A stretch of DNA of 64,000 nt from Anaerolineales bacterium (GCA_030583905.1 CP129481.1:3440136-3504135); one strand, 5' to 3'; shown: positions 17,108-26,228, counted from the stretch's first letter. The notes: generated by a model not told the origin, from the sequence alone. A program made the numbers and translations.

Positions 17108-18969
17108 AATTTGATCTTCCTCAACATCGTCGTATCCGGCGGCATGTCAAATTCGATCTCACCGGTTTGAATGACATACTCGACCTCGCTTCGGCGGGCT
17201 GGTCTTCGAGCCGCTGACGGCAGTACTTCGCGCAGCGGCATGGGGGCGGGTTTCTTCTCTTCACGCGCAGGAAGATGCACGTGAACAGCCTGATCCTCCT
17301 GAACATCATCGGCATGTTTCGGCGTTTCGCTGGGAATGGAGACAGGGACAGCCGCAGGCTCGGATGTATTGACATACACCGGCGCCGGCTTTGTATACTC
17401 CGCGCGCGCCTCATTCCGTGGGACAGCGGATTCTGTTTCCTGTATACCTTTTACCCCGCTGGCAATGACGAAACGATACGTGATGCCGCCGTTCTGGACA
17501 AAATAATAATGCAGGAAGTTGCGGGTCATGTGCAATATCATCGTACCGTGCCGGTCGGCAAGCCGCGCGAGATCATCCATCGTGGAAACATCGATGACCG
17601 AGGAGGTCGGCGCGATATTCTGCTCATACACATCCACCAGCATCCCGCCGTACTTCAAACGGATGAGCGCATCCTCGCTCCGGCTGGCAGTGCGGTACAC
17701 CTTCATGCCAGCCACGATCAAGCCGTAGACGGAGATCAAAAATCCGATAATCGCCCCAAAACGGAGCACCCACACAGGGATTCCCAGCCCGATCACCGAA
17801 ACGACATTCGCCTTTTGGGTTGCGCCTCCCACCATTCCCAGTTTTGACGAATACAAAGGATCCGCCTGAGATTGGGGTGAGTGCAAATAAAAATTGACCT
17901 TGTTGTACTTGAAGACCAGCATCGGCGAGAACGTATCACTGACCAGCCTGCCATTCGCGCTGGCGGAGAATGATGCATCCGTGATGATCTCCAGTGTGTA
18001 GGAGGTTTGCTTTAAACCTGCCTGCTCCTCCACAAGATTGACCAAAGATTCGACCTGACACAAATCCAATGTGGCTGTCGTAAAGAACGTATTTCCACTG
18101 AACGGCGCATCGCCATTCAAGGGAATGGTTCGCTGCCAGCCGCTCTGCTCATCGAGGATTCGCGCATACGTCCTGTGACTGCCCGAAATTCCCTGCAACC
18201 CTTCCCCGCCAATCGAATGGGTATAGCCAATGTTCAGAAAACAAGTCAGCCTCGGGAATACCGGCTCCCCCGTGCGCACTACTTCGTTATCGTACACCCC
18301 GGGCGTTCCCGTAGCAGAGTACACATACTGCCCCTCCTGCCGGTAGGGAATATCCCCTGCGGGCAGGTTCAACGGTCGGGTAAAAGCAAAGATGCCAACT
18401 GCAAGGAATACCAGAACGAGAAACCCAAAACCATAGAAGACAGTATCAGGCATCCTGCCGAAATTGCCAAGCGGATTGCCCTGCTTCTTCCGATTAGGTT
18501 GGTTCGGAATCATGTCAAACATAAGAATAGCTCCCAATAAACCGGCAATGACCGACGTGTGAAGCGGGACTCGCATCCACTCGATGGCTTTTCCCAATTT
18601 GGGAATATGCACCCACAATTTCCCGATGATCTCATCCTGAACCGGTTGGTACGAATCCAGCCAGGCATTGTTATCCCCCTGCAGGGTGAAACGGTCAAAT
18701 TCCGTGCGAATGATCCGGTGGAAGACATAGCTTCCCAATTGCGCATCATTATATACAACCGCGTCCCCCACGCCGTAGGCTGGTTCCGTCCGAACGAGCA
18801 CCAGATCCCCCCGATAAAAACCCGGCTCCATACTGTTGCCATCCACGATGACATAGGTAACCCAGCCGCCCAATTTGGTCGGGGCAAGCGTTATCCAGAA
18901 AATGAACAAAAATAAGAGCGTGGACAACCCTGCAAGGATGGAAGACTGGTTGATGCCGTTTTTCATCAT
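17104..18969 (-). CDS. Sec11/SipW-type signal peptidase I with DUF5305-like extension
   Basis: A protein of 621 residues. An N-terminal membrane helix is followed by the catalytic Ser box DGNSMEPGFYRGDLVLVR. VFHRII supplies a His where bacterial LepB has Lys, and LQGDNNAWLDSYQ completes the domain. This Ser-His arrangement is the archaeal/ER Sec11 and SipW type. A helix and a large extracytoplasmic region follow (about 150-400), then another helix and a cytoplasmic tail of about 180 residues. The middle part resembles DUF5305 regions of archaeal signal peptidases. It is flanked by two small exported proteins, its probable substrates. The start opens MMKNGINQSSILAG. Confidence 0.88.
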   Translation of the reverse strand: MMKNGINQSSILAGLSTLLFLFIFWITLAPTKLGGWVTYVIVDGNSMEPGFYRGDLVLVRTEPAYGVGDAVVYNDAQLGSYVFHRIIRTEFDRFTLQGDNNAWLDSYQPVQDEIIGKLWVHIPKLGKAIEWMRVPLHTSVIAGLLGAILMFDMIPNQPNRKKQGNPLGNFGRMPDTVFYGFGFLVLVFLAVGIFAFTRPLNLPAGDIPYRQEGQYVYSATGTPGVYDNEVVRTGEPVFPRLTCFLNIGYTHSIGGEGLQGISGSHRTYARILDEQSGWQRTIPLNGDAPFSGNTFFTTATLDLCQVESLVNLVEEQAGLKQTSYTLEIITDASFSASANGRLVSDTFSPMLVFKYNKVNFYLHSPQSQADPLYSSKLGMVGGATQKANVVSVIGLGIPVWVLRFGAIIGFLISVYGLIVAGMKVYRTASRSEDALIRLKYGGMLVDVYEQNIAPTSSVIDVSTMDDLARLADRHGTMILHMTRNFLHYYFVQNGGITYRFVIASGVKGIQETESAVPRNEARAEYTKPAPVYVNTSEPAAVPVSIPSETPKHADDVQEDQAVHVHLPAREEKKPAPMPLREVLPSAARRPARRSEVEYVIQTGEIEFDMPPDTTMLRKIKL

Positions 18970-18999
18970 TAAATTTCGAGTGATGCCTGTTTATAAAGA

Positions 19000-19065
19000 C
19001 CAGGTCTGTCCGTGAGATCCACCCGCCAACCTTCAAACTCGGGGATGTCCACGCGACAGACCTGG
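19000..19065 (-). repeat. 11-bp perfect inverted repeat between substrate and peptidase genes
   Basis: CCAGGTCTGTC (19000-19010) and GACAGACCTGG (19055-19065) could form a long hairpin in the intercistronic RNA. There is no T-run, so an RNA-stability element is more likely than a terminator. Confidence 0.55.
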
Positions 19066-19090
19066 CTACTGTTAACCGATGACGTACAGG

Positions 19091-19453
19091 TTAGTTACCG
19101 GTTGCAACCACACGCAACTGGTCGATGGTTGACACATTCAGTCCGGTGGTATCGCATTCCCAAACGGTGCCGGTATCGAGCGTGCAAGCATACCAATCAC
19201 CGGTGGAAGCCACAAGCTGCACCTGAACCTGCGTAGCGGCGGCACCCAGATCGAACGAAACGCTGTCAAGTGAGCCGGGGTTGCTCGAATTCAACGTGTA
19301 TTGCACAGCGGTCACCGTATACCCACTGACCGTACCGGAACCATCACCAGCCTTGGTATCAGGCACGGTATTGGCGGCGGCAAATGCATACGCTGCCACC
19401 GAGATGGCGAATACGACGATGAGGACGAACACGATCTTGAAATTACGGAACAT
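19091..19453 (-). CDS. Small exported protein, probable substrate of the SipW-type peptidase
   Basis: A protein of 120 residues. The signal segment FKIVFVLIVVFAISVAAYAF precedes AAANTVPDTKAGDGSG. The mature part is beta-rich, with two cysteines close together (YACTLDTGTVWECDT), and reads like a TasA/camelysin-like or other beta-sandwich surface protein, though I cannot name the family. AAGGAG lies 8 bases before the ATG at 19453. It is the first gene after the GEMM riboswitch and is followed by the peptidase gene. Confidence 0.75.
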   Translation of the reverse strand: MFRNFKIVFVLIVVFAISVAAYAFAAANTVPDTKAGDGSGTVSGYTVTAVQYTLNSSNPGSLDSVSFDLGAAATQVQVQLVASTGDWYACTLDTGTVWECDTTGLNVSTIDQLRVVATGN

Positions 19454-19555
19454 GGCTTTTCTCCTTAGTTTTTTTGCAGACCTGCACTTGGGCAAGTCTG
19501 CGTGATGGGGTGGAACGAACTAGGTTGAAGGTTGATCAGCCATCCGAATAATAGA

Positions 19556-19577
19556 GCCTGGCTTTTAAAAGCCAGGC
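19556..19577 (-). terminator. Expression-platform hairpin of the c-di-GMP riboswitch
   Basis: GCCTGGCTTTTAAAAGCCAGGC is a perfect 22-base palindrome followed by TCTATTATT on the minus strand, which is a weak terminator tail. Its upstream arm, extended to GGCCTGGC at 19578-19571, can instead pair with GCCAGGCC at 19619-19612 at the 3' end of the aptamer. The two structures exclude each other. Confidence 0.65.
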
Positions 19578-19605
19578 CCAAGAAATACATTGCTGTATTG
19601 TGATC

Positions 19606-19698
19606 TTCGGCGGCCTGGCGGTCATAGTCCCTTGCGGTGACGGTAGACCCATGGCTTTGCGTCGCCGGCTTTCACCGGGTTTGCCTTTTCGGATGTCT
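19606..19698 (-). promoter_or_regulatory. Cyclic di-GMP-I (GEMM) riboswitch
   Basis: On the minus strand the sequence contains the conserved GEMM elements in order: GGCAAACC, a stem capped by GAAA (CCGGTGAAAGCCGG), then CGACGCAAAGCC and GGTCTACCG with the second stem and receptor. Aptamers of this class bind cyclic di-GMP. It precedes the small exported protein and SipW-type peptidase genes, so their synthesis is predicted to respond to c-di-GMP, the usual signal for surface attachment. Confidence 0.92.
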
Positions 19699-19844
19699 GC
19701 GCATACTATAGCATACAACCGTCAAATGCGACCTTACAGAACAATTTCAATCAAGATATTGTAAACTTCCTACAAGGTGATGACATTTGTCATCTTGTTT
19801 ATGAATTCCTCCTCCTTACAATAAACATGGTCAAGGAGTACGCC

Positions 19845-20336
19845 ATGTCAAAACTCGATACCATGGTCCAGGATTTTCTGGCACAGAAAAAGATCGCCAT
19901 TGTCGGCGTTTCGGATAAACGCGACACAGGATGCAACCTGGCATACAACCGCTTCAAGGAAAACGGCTATCAGGTGTACCCCGTCAATCCGCGCATCGCA
20001 TCATTCCAAGGCGACGCCTGCTACTCCGACCTGACCTCCATCCCCGAAAAAGTGGATGCGGTCTTCATCCTCGCCAGCCCAAAAGTGACCGACCAGATCG
20101 TCAACCAGTGCGTGGATCTCGGCGTCAAACACGTCTGGATGCACTGCATGATGGGAGTCAAGCCCGGGCTGGCGGCAGGCATGACCAGCGTCTCGCAGGA
20201 GGCAGTGGATGTGTGCAACGCCAACGGAATTGCCGTCATCCCAGGGTCGTGCCCGAATCAGTTCCTGAAACCAGACTTCCCCCATAAAATGATGCGTGGA
20301 ATGTGGAGTCTGTTCGGGTTCATGAAGGTCAACTGA
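19845..20336 (+). CDS. CoA-binding domain protein (YccU-like)
   Basis: A protein of 163 residues made of a single Rossmann-type CoA-binding domain, with KIAIVGVSDKRDTGCNLAYN at the N-terminus and a mixed alpha/beta core (YPVNPRIASFQG, VDAVFILASP, VKHVWMHCMMG). Family members bind CoA and lack a known reaction. AAGGAG is 6 bases before the ATG at 19845. A longer start at 19827 is less likely. The gene is monocistronic, closed by a strong terminator. Confidence 0.85.
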   Translation: MSKLDTMVQDFLAQKKIAIVGVSDKRDTGCNLAYNRFKENGYQVYPVNPRIASFQGDACYSDLTSIPEKVDAVFILASPKVTDQIVNQCVDLGVKHVWMHCMMGVKPGLAAGMTSVSQEAVDVCNANGIAVIPGSCPNQFLKPDFPHKMMRGMWSLFGFMKVN

Positions 20337-20344
20337 GTTCAAAA

Positions 20345-20385
20345 CAAAAAAACGGGATGACAAGCAATGTCATCCCGTTTTTTTG
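20345..20385. terminator. Bidirectional intrinsic terminator
   Basis: ACGGGATGACA and TGTCATCCCGT pair perfectly, flanked by A-run and T-run. It serves both the CoA-binding protein gene and the convergent transporter gene. Confidence 0.92.
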
Positions 20386-20403
20386 TTTTCTACGCATTCA
20401 AAC

Positions 20404-22182
20404 TTACAAAGCCCAAAAGACCAATATCAAGGGAATCGCCACCAGTAAAATGATCACTTCCAACAAGAGCCCCATGCGCCAGTAATCGCCGAATTTGTAG
20501 CCGCCGGGTCCCATCACCAGCGTGTTGGACTGATGACCGATGGGCGTGAGAAATGCGCATGACGCGCCGATGGTAATCGCCATCAGGAACGGGTCAATGG
20601 ACGCATCCATGCCTTGCGCGATACGGATGGCGATGGGAGCTGTTAGAACGACCGCTGCTGCATTGTTGACCAGATCCGAAAGGAACATGGTGAACACCAG
20701 CATGATGATCAACGCTGCAACGGGCGGCAACTGCGCCGACGCCTTCAAAATCAACTCCGCGATCAATTGCGCGCCGCCCGTCGTCTCCAATGCCGCGCCG
20801 ACGGGAATCATCGCGCCGAGCAGGATGATGATGGGCCAGTCCACACTTTCGTAGGCTTCGCGCAGGTTGATGATGCGCGTCACCACCATAAGCAGTACGG
20901 CGGCGGTGAATGCCAACTGCACGGGAATGAGTCCGATGGCAGAAACGATCAGGGCGGCGATAAAGATTCCCAATGCAATGAACAACTGTCCCTTTGGGGT
21001 GACGAGGCGCAGGTCACGTTGGGCAAGCGGCAGACAGCCGAGTCTGTCCACCACTTCCTTCAACGTCTCCACATGGCTTTGCAGCAACAGCACATCGCCA
21101 TTCTGAAAACGGGTGCTGTCGAGCCGCGTGCGCAGAAGTTTTCCCTGGCGCGAGATCGCCAGCAGGTTCACGCCGTAACTGCCGCGCAGATTGAGCGTGC
21201 GCGGCGTGCCGCCGAGCATGATCGAGTTCGGCATCACCACGCCTTCGAGCAGGGTCACATCGTCCGAGTCGAGCTCATCTTTTTGGATTTTCTTATCGCC
21301 GACCAATTCCAAGCCTGAAGCCGCCACCAGCTTTTGGAGGTTTTCCGCGTCGGCGCTGACGATGAGGATGTCACCCGCCAGCAGCTTGGTCTGCGCGGAC
21401 GGTTCCATGCGCCGCTCGCTGCCGCGAATGAGACCGATGACGATGACTTCGGCTTTGGAGAAATCACTGATCTCATACAAGCGTTTGCCGTTGAGTTTTG
21501 ATTTTTCGGGAATCTTCACTTCGGTGATGTAGTTCTCGATATCGAACAATCCGTCATTATTGGATTTGCTCTTGCGGACGGGGATCAAGCGCCAGCCAAT
21601 GAATGTGATGAAGAGAATCCCTGCAACTGCCACACCCGCGCCTACAGGAGTGAAATCGAACATGGCGAAGGGCGGCGAACCTGCGCTCTCGCGAAAAGAT
21701 GCGGCAATGATGTTCGGCGGCGTACCGATCAGCGTGGTCATGCCGCCCAGCAATGACGCGAATGCCAGCGGCATCAGCAGATAGGATACGGGGATTTTTT
21801 TACTGCGGGAGATTTGCAATGCCACTGGCAACAACAACGCCAGCGCGCCGACGTTGTTCATGAACGCGGAAAGGAGCGCCACAATGCTTGTCAGCGCGGC
21901 AAGTTGGATGGTGATTCCGCCCTTTAGATTCGAAAGCCAATCGCCGATGATGCCAACGATGCCTGAATTCTGCAATCCGCGGCTGAGGACAAGCACCGCC
22001 GCCACCGTGATCACAGCGGGATTGCTGAACCCGATGAACGCCTGCTCGATGGGAATCAGTCCTGTGAGTGTGACAATGAGCAATGCCAGCAGGGCAACCA
22101 CGTCATAGCGCCAGCGCCCGGTGATGAACAGAATCAGCGTTAATAACAGCGTGCCGAAGATAATCCATTGGTCGAGGGTCAT
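20404..22182 (-). CDS. SLC13/DASS-type anion transporter with two TrkA-C domains
   Basis: A protein of 592 residues with two blocks of membrane helices. The first (about 1-190) includes AFMNNVGALALLLPVAL and GTPPNIIAAS, and the second (about 400-592) includes FLSDLVNNAAAVVLTAPIAI and TPIGHQSNTLVMGPGGY. These NNVxAT-type loops are typical of the divalent anion/sodium symporter family. Two cytoplasmic TrkA-C-like (RCK_C) domains lie between (about 205-370). Similar proteins carry sulfate, phosphate or dicarboxylates. The ATG at 22182 begins 7 bases after the promoter -10, so the message is probably leaderless. Confidence 0.88.
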   Translation of the reverse strand: MTLDQWIIFGTLLLTLILFITGRWRYDVVALLALLIVTLTGLIPIEQAFIGFSNPAVITVAAVLVLSRGLQNSGIVGIIGDWLSNLKGGITIQLAALTSIVALLSAFMNNVGALALLLPVALQISRSKKIPVSYLLMPLAFASLLGGMTTLIGTPPNIIAASFRESAGSPPFAMFDFTPVGAGVAVAGILFITFIGWRLIPVRKSKSNNDGLFDIENYITEVKIPEKSKLNGKRLYEISDFSKAEVIVIGLIRGSERRMEPSAQTKLLAGDILIVSADAENLQKLVAASGLELVGDKKIQKDELDSDDVTLLEGVVMPNSIMLGGTPRTLNLRGSYGVNLLAISRQGKLLRTRLDSTRFQNGDVLLLQSHVETLKEVVDRLGCLPLAQRDLRLVTPKGQLFIALGIFIAALIVSAIGLIPVQLAFTAAVLLMVVTRIINLREAYESVDWPIIILLGAMIPVGAALETTGGAQLIAELILKASAQLPPVAALIIMLVFTMFLSDLVNNAAAVVLTAPIAIRIAQGMDASIDPFLMAITIGASCAFLTPIGHQSNTLVMGPGGYKFGDYWRMGLLLEVIILLVAIPLILVFWAL

Positions 22183-22189
22183 GTCAGGC

Positions 22190-22218
22190 ACTATACCGAA
22201 GCAGCATCATATTGTCAA
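22190..22218 (-). promoter_or_regulatory. Promoter giving a leaderless transporter mRNA
   Basis: TTGACA (22218-22213), 17 bases, then TATAGT (22195-22190). The initiation site would fall at or within one base of the ATG at 22182. Confidence 0.8.
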
Positions 22219-22271
22219 CACGGAAGCGAAAACCCTGAGCGATTTCGCCTATTTCGATTAAACTTGACCGT

Positions 22272-23777
22272 ATGACTCCAAATTCCGCCTCCCCACTGAT
22301 CGCCATACAAAATCTGGTCAAGACCTATAAAATGCCCGCAGGTGACTTCACCGCCGTCAAGGGCATCGATGTGGAAGTTCAGCGCGGTGAGTTCGTTGCC
22401 ATCATCGGCAAGTCGGGGAGCGGGAAATCCACTTTCATCAACATGATCACAGGCATCGACCGCCCGACTTCGGGCGAGATCGTCATTGATGGTGCGCCCG
22501 TCCATTCGTTTAGCGAAGCGCAGATGGCTGCCTGGCGTGGACGCAACCTCGGCATTGTTTTCCAGTTCTTCCAATTGTTCCCTACGCTGACCTTGCTGGA
22601 GAACGTCATCCTGCCGATGGAATTGAACAAGTTGTATACAAAAAAGGAAAGGCACGAGCGTGCCATGCACCTGCTGGACATGGTGGAAATGGCGGAACAG
22701 GCGCACAAACTTCCCTCCACCATTTCAGGCGGACAACAGCAGCGTGTCGCAATCGCGCGTGCATTGGCAAATGACCCGCCGCTCATTGTCGCGGATGAGC
22801 CGACAGGTAATCTCGATTCAAAGACCGCCGAGAAGATATTTTCGTTGTTTGAGGGACTCGTCGCCTCGGGCAAGACCATCTTGATGGTCACCCACGACAG
22901 CGACCTTGCCCGCCGAGTCAATCGCACCATTCTTATCTCTGACGGAGAGATCGTCAACGAGTATCTTGTCCGCGCGCTGGCAACGCTCACACAGGATCAA
23001 TTGGTGGAAGTGGCGCGCCGCGTCAAGCCGCAGGTCTTTCCGCCCGACACGAGCATCATCCGCCAGGGAGAGATCGGCGACAAGTTCTACATCCTGCTGG
23101 ACGGCAAAGCGGATGTGTATCTCACCGACGCGGGCGGAAGCCAGATACTGGTCAACCAGCTTGGTAAAGGTTCATACTTCGGCGAGATGGCGCTGCTCGG
23201 CAACGGCGTGCGGACTGCCACAGTGAAGGCGTCGCCCGATTCCACAGTATCAGCCGTCGCATTGGATAATGAAGCGTTCAACAAACTCATTGCGGATTCC
23301 CGCACCCTGCGCGACGAGTTGACAGGCATCATTGAAAAGCGAAACATCTTCAATCAGTTACAGGCGATCTCATCCTTCGATCAGGAATCGCTTGCGGCGA
23401 TCATCAAGGACCGCAGACCCGCCGAGTACGAAGCGGGGCATGACATTATCAAGCAGGGCGATGTGGGCGAGACGTTCTATCTCCTGCTCGACGGCAGTGT
23501 GGACATCGTCATCCGCAACGCGCAAAATAAAGAGATCGTTGTCAATCAACTTGGCAGGGGCGCGTACTTCGGCGAGATGGCATTGATGGGCGACAAGCGC
23601 CGCATGGCGACCGTCCGCGTGAGTCAGGGGGCATCCGCCAGAGTCATCGAAATGACCGCGCAGGAATTTGAAGACCTGACCAGATCTTCGGAGCAATTCA
23701 AAGATCACGTGCAAAGTTCTGCAGATGTGAGAAAAGAACAACTCGAAAGCGAAAGCAAACGGAAGGTCGGCAAATGA
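22272..23777 (+). CDS. MacB/LolD-type ABC ATPase fused to two cyclic-nucleotide-binding domains
   Basis: A protein of 501 residues. Residues about 1-230 form an ABC ATPase with Walker A GKSGSGKS, signature ISGGQQQRVAIARAL and Walker B LIVADEPTGNLDS, typical of MacB/LolD-type exporters. Two cNMP-binding domains follow (about 245-365 and 370-490), each with a phosphate-binding cassette retaining Glu and Arg: YFGEMALLGNGVRTATV and YFGEMALMGDKRRMATV. This suggests that transport is gated by a cyclic nucleotide. The stop overlaps the permease ATG. TAAACT lies 7 bases before the ATG, which could also give a leaderless message. Confidence 0.9.
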   Translation: MTPNSASPLIAIQNLVKTYKMPAGDFTAVKGIDVEVQRGEFVAIIGKSGSGKSTFINMITGIDRPTSGEIVIDGAPVHSFSEAQMAAWRGRNLGIVFQFFQLFPTLTLLENVILPMELNKLYTKKERHERAMHLLDMVEMAEQAHKLPSTISGGQQQRVAIARALANDPPLIVADEPTGNLDSKTAEKIFSLFEGLVASGKTILMVTHDSDLARRVNRTILISDGEIVNEYLVRALATLTQDQLVEVARRVKPQVFPPDTSIIRQGEIGDKFYILLDGKADVYLTDAGGSQILVNQLGKGSYFGEMALLGNGVRTATVKASPDSTVSAVALDNEAFNKLIADSRTLRDELTGIIEKRNIFNQLQAISSFDQESLAAIIKDRRPAEYEAGHDIIKQGDVGETFYLLLDGSVDIVIRNAQNKEIVVNQLGRGAYFGEMALMGDKRRMATVRVSQGASARVIEMTAQEFEDLTRSSEQFKDHVQSSADVRKEQLESESKRKVGK

Positions 23778-26119
23778 GCGTGCAGACAAAAAAAATTCTG
23801 CGCGATCTGTGGGTCAATAAATCGCGCAGTCTGCTGATCATCCTTGCCGTTGCCATCGGTGTTGCCGCCTTCGGGCTGATGTTCAGCGGGCGCATCGTGC
23901 TCGAAGAAAATCTGCGCGATGTGTACGCTGCGACGAATCCCGCGCATGTGATCATTTCCATGTCGCCGTTTGACGATGCCCTGCTCGATGATCTTCACAA
24001 GATGGATGAAATCGCCGCGTTGCAGGCTTCGCGCATGGACCTTGCACGCATCCAATCCGCGCCTGACAACTGGCTCAGTTTCGAGATTCAAACCCTCCCC
24101 GATTTTGATTCCATTGCGCTGAACAAATTAACTGCGGAAACCGGCTTGACCGCTCCGCCCGTCAATTCGATCCTGCTCGAACGCTCCCTGCAAAACGTCA
24201 TGGACGTGGGCGACACTGTCACCATCGAATTGCTCAACGGCGACCTGCACACACTGAGCGTGGCGGGCTTCGTCAATGACCTTTCGCGCCTGCCGTCCGA
24301 AATTAGCCTGACGGGCGTCGGCTACATTACACTCGAAACCGCGGAAGAACTCGGATTCGACACAAATTACAACCAACTCGCTGTGACGTTCAAAGACGCC
24401 GCCACCCGCGCGGATATCGAAAAACATACCACGAAACTGATAAAAACCATTGAAGATGACGGCTATCTCGTCTTCCGCGCGCCGATTCCCGTGCCAGACA
24501 AATACATCCTCGGTGACAACATGACCTCGGTCTTGTTTCTGCTCAATGCCCTCGGCGTCCTGACGCTCATCCTGAGCGCATTTTTAGTGACCAGCGTCAT
24601 GTCGGCTGTCATGTCACAGCAGATTCCCCAGATCGGCATCCTGAAATCGCTCGGCGCGCGCATCCATCAAACGATGTCCATTTATTTTCGGCAGGTGCTT
24701 CTATTCGGCGGCGTTGCCCTGATCCTCGCCATCCCCATGGGACTCATCGGCGCATACTTCCTCGCGGATGGCGTCGCCGCGGGCATGAACTTCGACGTGC
24801 CCAATTTCTACCTGCCAACTCAAACCCTGATCCTGCAAGCCGTCAGCGCACTGCTTGCGCCCCTGCTCGCCTCGCTCTTCCCCATCATCGCAGGCTCGCG
24901 CATCACCATCCGTGAAGCCATCAGCAACTACAATCCCGAAACCACTTCCAAAGCCGCACGCTTCGGTGATCTGCCGCAGATCGTCAACCTGTCCATCCGC
25001 AATACCTTTCGCCGCAAGGGACGCCTCGCGCTGACCTTCGCCGCCCTGCTCCTCGCAGGCTCGATGTTCATCGCTATCATCGGCATCCGCCAATCCATGC
25101 GCGAAGCGGTGCGCGAACTGCAAGGCGACATCAACTACGACGTCAGCATTGACTTCGCCCGCCCATATCTCACCGACGACATCCAGGAAGCCGCCGCACG
25201 ATCCGTCAACGTGCATGATGCCGAAACCTGGGCAGTGGAAAACGCCCGCCTCATCTTCTCCGACGAACATCTCAGCGGAAGCATCATCCTCTACGGCATC
25301 CCGCAAACTTCCAGTATGGCACAGCCCGCCATCATTCAAGGCACATGGCTGGACGACAGCACAACACGCGGCATCTTCGTCAACGACGATTTCATGCAAC
25401 TCTCTCCCGACCTGAGCATCGGCTCGGTCATCAACTTAAATATCAATGGCGAAGAAGAACAATGGACCATCGTTGGCTCCACAGGTCGCGGATTTATCCC
25501 CGCCGCTTTCGTCCATTACGATGACCTGACCGAAGTCACAGGCATGGACGGCTTCGCCAACCGCCTCGTGCTCCGCACCATGCAGCCTGATCCTGCTTCC
25601 CAATCATCCGCCCAATCTGACGTTTTATTCCGCCTCGCCGACGCCGACCTGACCGTAGTCGGCTCGCAGACCACCACGCAACTAAAAGAGACCACTGCCG
25701 CGCAGATGGATATCCTTGTCATCCTCCTGCTGGCGATGGTGGTGTTGATCTCCATCGTCGGCGGGCTGGGACTCGCCATCACCATGAGCCTGAACGTCAT
25801 CGAACGGACGCGCGAGATCGGCATCCTGCGCTCGCTCGGCGCGCAAAATGGAATCGTCCGCCGTGTGGTGATCATGGAAGGCTTGGTGATCGGACTGGTA
25901 AGTTGGCTGATCTCCATCCCCTGTTCGATCCCGCTCGCCATGTTCCTCGGGGATTCCCTCGGCAACTCCCTGCTCGCCCGCCCGTTGGATTACATCTTCT
26001 CCATCCCCGCTGTGCTGACCTGGCTCGGGCTGACCATCGCCATCGCGGTCATTGCCAGCCTCATTCCCGCCCAAACCGCCGCGAGATTGACCATCCGCGA
26101 CGCGTTGGTGTATGAATAA
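23774..26119 (+). CDS. FtsX/MacB-type ABC transporter permease
   Basis: A protein of 781 residues with an N-terminal membrane helix, a large extracytoplasmic region, and two FtsX blocks, one at about 255-380 (LLNALGVLTLILSAFLVTSVMSAVMSQQIPQIGILKSLGA) and one at the C-terminus (IVGGLGLAITMSLNVIERTREIGILRSLGA). The end motif AARLTIRDALVYE is typical. Such permeases move lipoproteins, peptides or amphiphiles, or act mechanically on cell-wall enzymes, rather than import small solutes. The ATGA overlap with the ATPase gene shows they form one transporter. Confidence 0.92.
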   Translation: MSVQTKKILRDLWVNKSRSLLIILAVAIGVAAFGLMFSGRIVLEENLRDVYAATNPAHVIISMSPFDDALLDDLHKMDEIAALQASRMDLARIQSAPDNWLSFEIQTLPDFDSIALNKLTAETGLTAPPVNSILLERSLQNVMDVGDTVTIELLNGDLHTLSVAGFVNDLSRLPSEISLTGVGYITLETAEELGFDTNYNQLAVTFKDAATRADIEKHTTKLIKTIEDDGYLVFRAPIPVPDKYILGDNMTSVLFLLNALGVLTLILSAFLVTSVMSAVMSQQIPQIGILKSLGARIHQTMSIYFRQVLLFGGVALILAIPMGLIGAYFLADGVAAGMNFDVPNFYLPTQTLILQAVSALLAPLLASLFPIIAGSRITIREAISNYNPETTSKAARFGDLPQIVNLSIRNTFRRKGRLALTFAALLLAGSMFIAIIGIRQSMREAVRELQGDINYDVSIDFARPYLTDDIQEAAARSVNVHDAETWAVENARLIFSDEHLSGSIILYGIPQTSSMAQPAIIQGTWLDDSTTRGIFVNDDFMQLSPDLSIGSVINLNINGEEEQWTIVGSTGRGFIPAAFVHYDDLTEVTGMDGFANRLVLRTMQPDPASQSSAQSDVLFRLADADLTVVGSQTTTQLKETTAAQMDILVILLLAMVVLISIVGGLGLAITMSLNVIERTREIGILRSLGAQNGIVRRVVIMEGLVIGLVSWLISIPCSIPLAMFLGDSLGNSLLARPLDYIFSIPAVLTWLGLTIAIAVIASLIPAQTAARLTIRDALVYE

Positions 26120-26120
26120 T

Positions 26121-26228
26121 ATGTCATTGCGAGGGCGTTAGCCCGACGTGTGCCACAAAGTGGTAAGCAATCTCCCTACTAACATAAAGATTGCTTCGTC
26201 GCCGCATATGCGGCTCCTCGCAATGACG
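26121..26228. repeat. Dispersed palindromic repeat (GTCATTGCGAG type)
   Basis: The ends are TGTCATTGCGAGG and CCTCGCAATGACG, with an inner pair GCAATCTC/AGATTGC and CGTCG next to the outer arms. A second copy lies at 54121-54216 and a degraded one near 28338-28405. It has no coding capacity and looks like a miniature mobile or REP-like element. It may act as a terminator for the permease gene. Confidence 0.75.

Noticed and set aside
22183..22191. GTG start for the SLC13-type transporter
   Set aside because: That codon overlaps the promoter -10 hexamer; the ATG at 22182 lies at the predicted transcript start.
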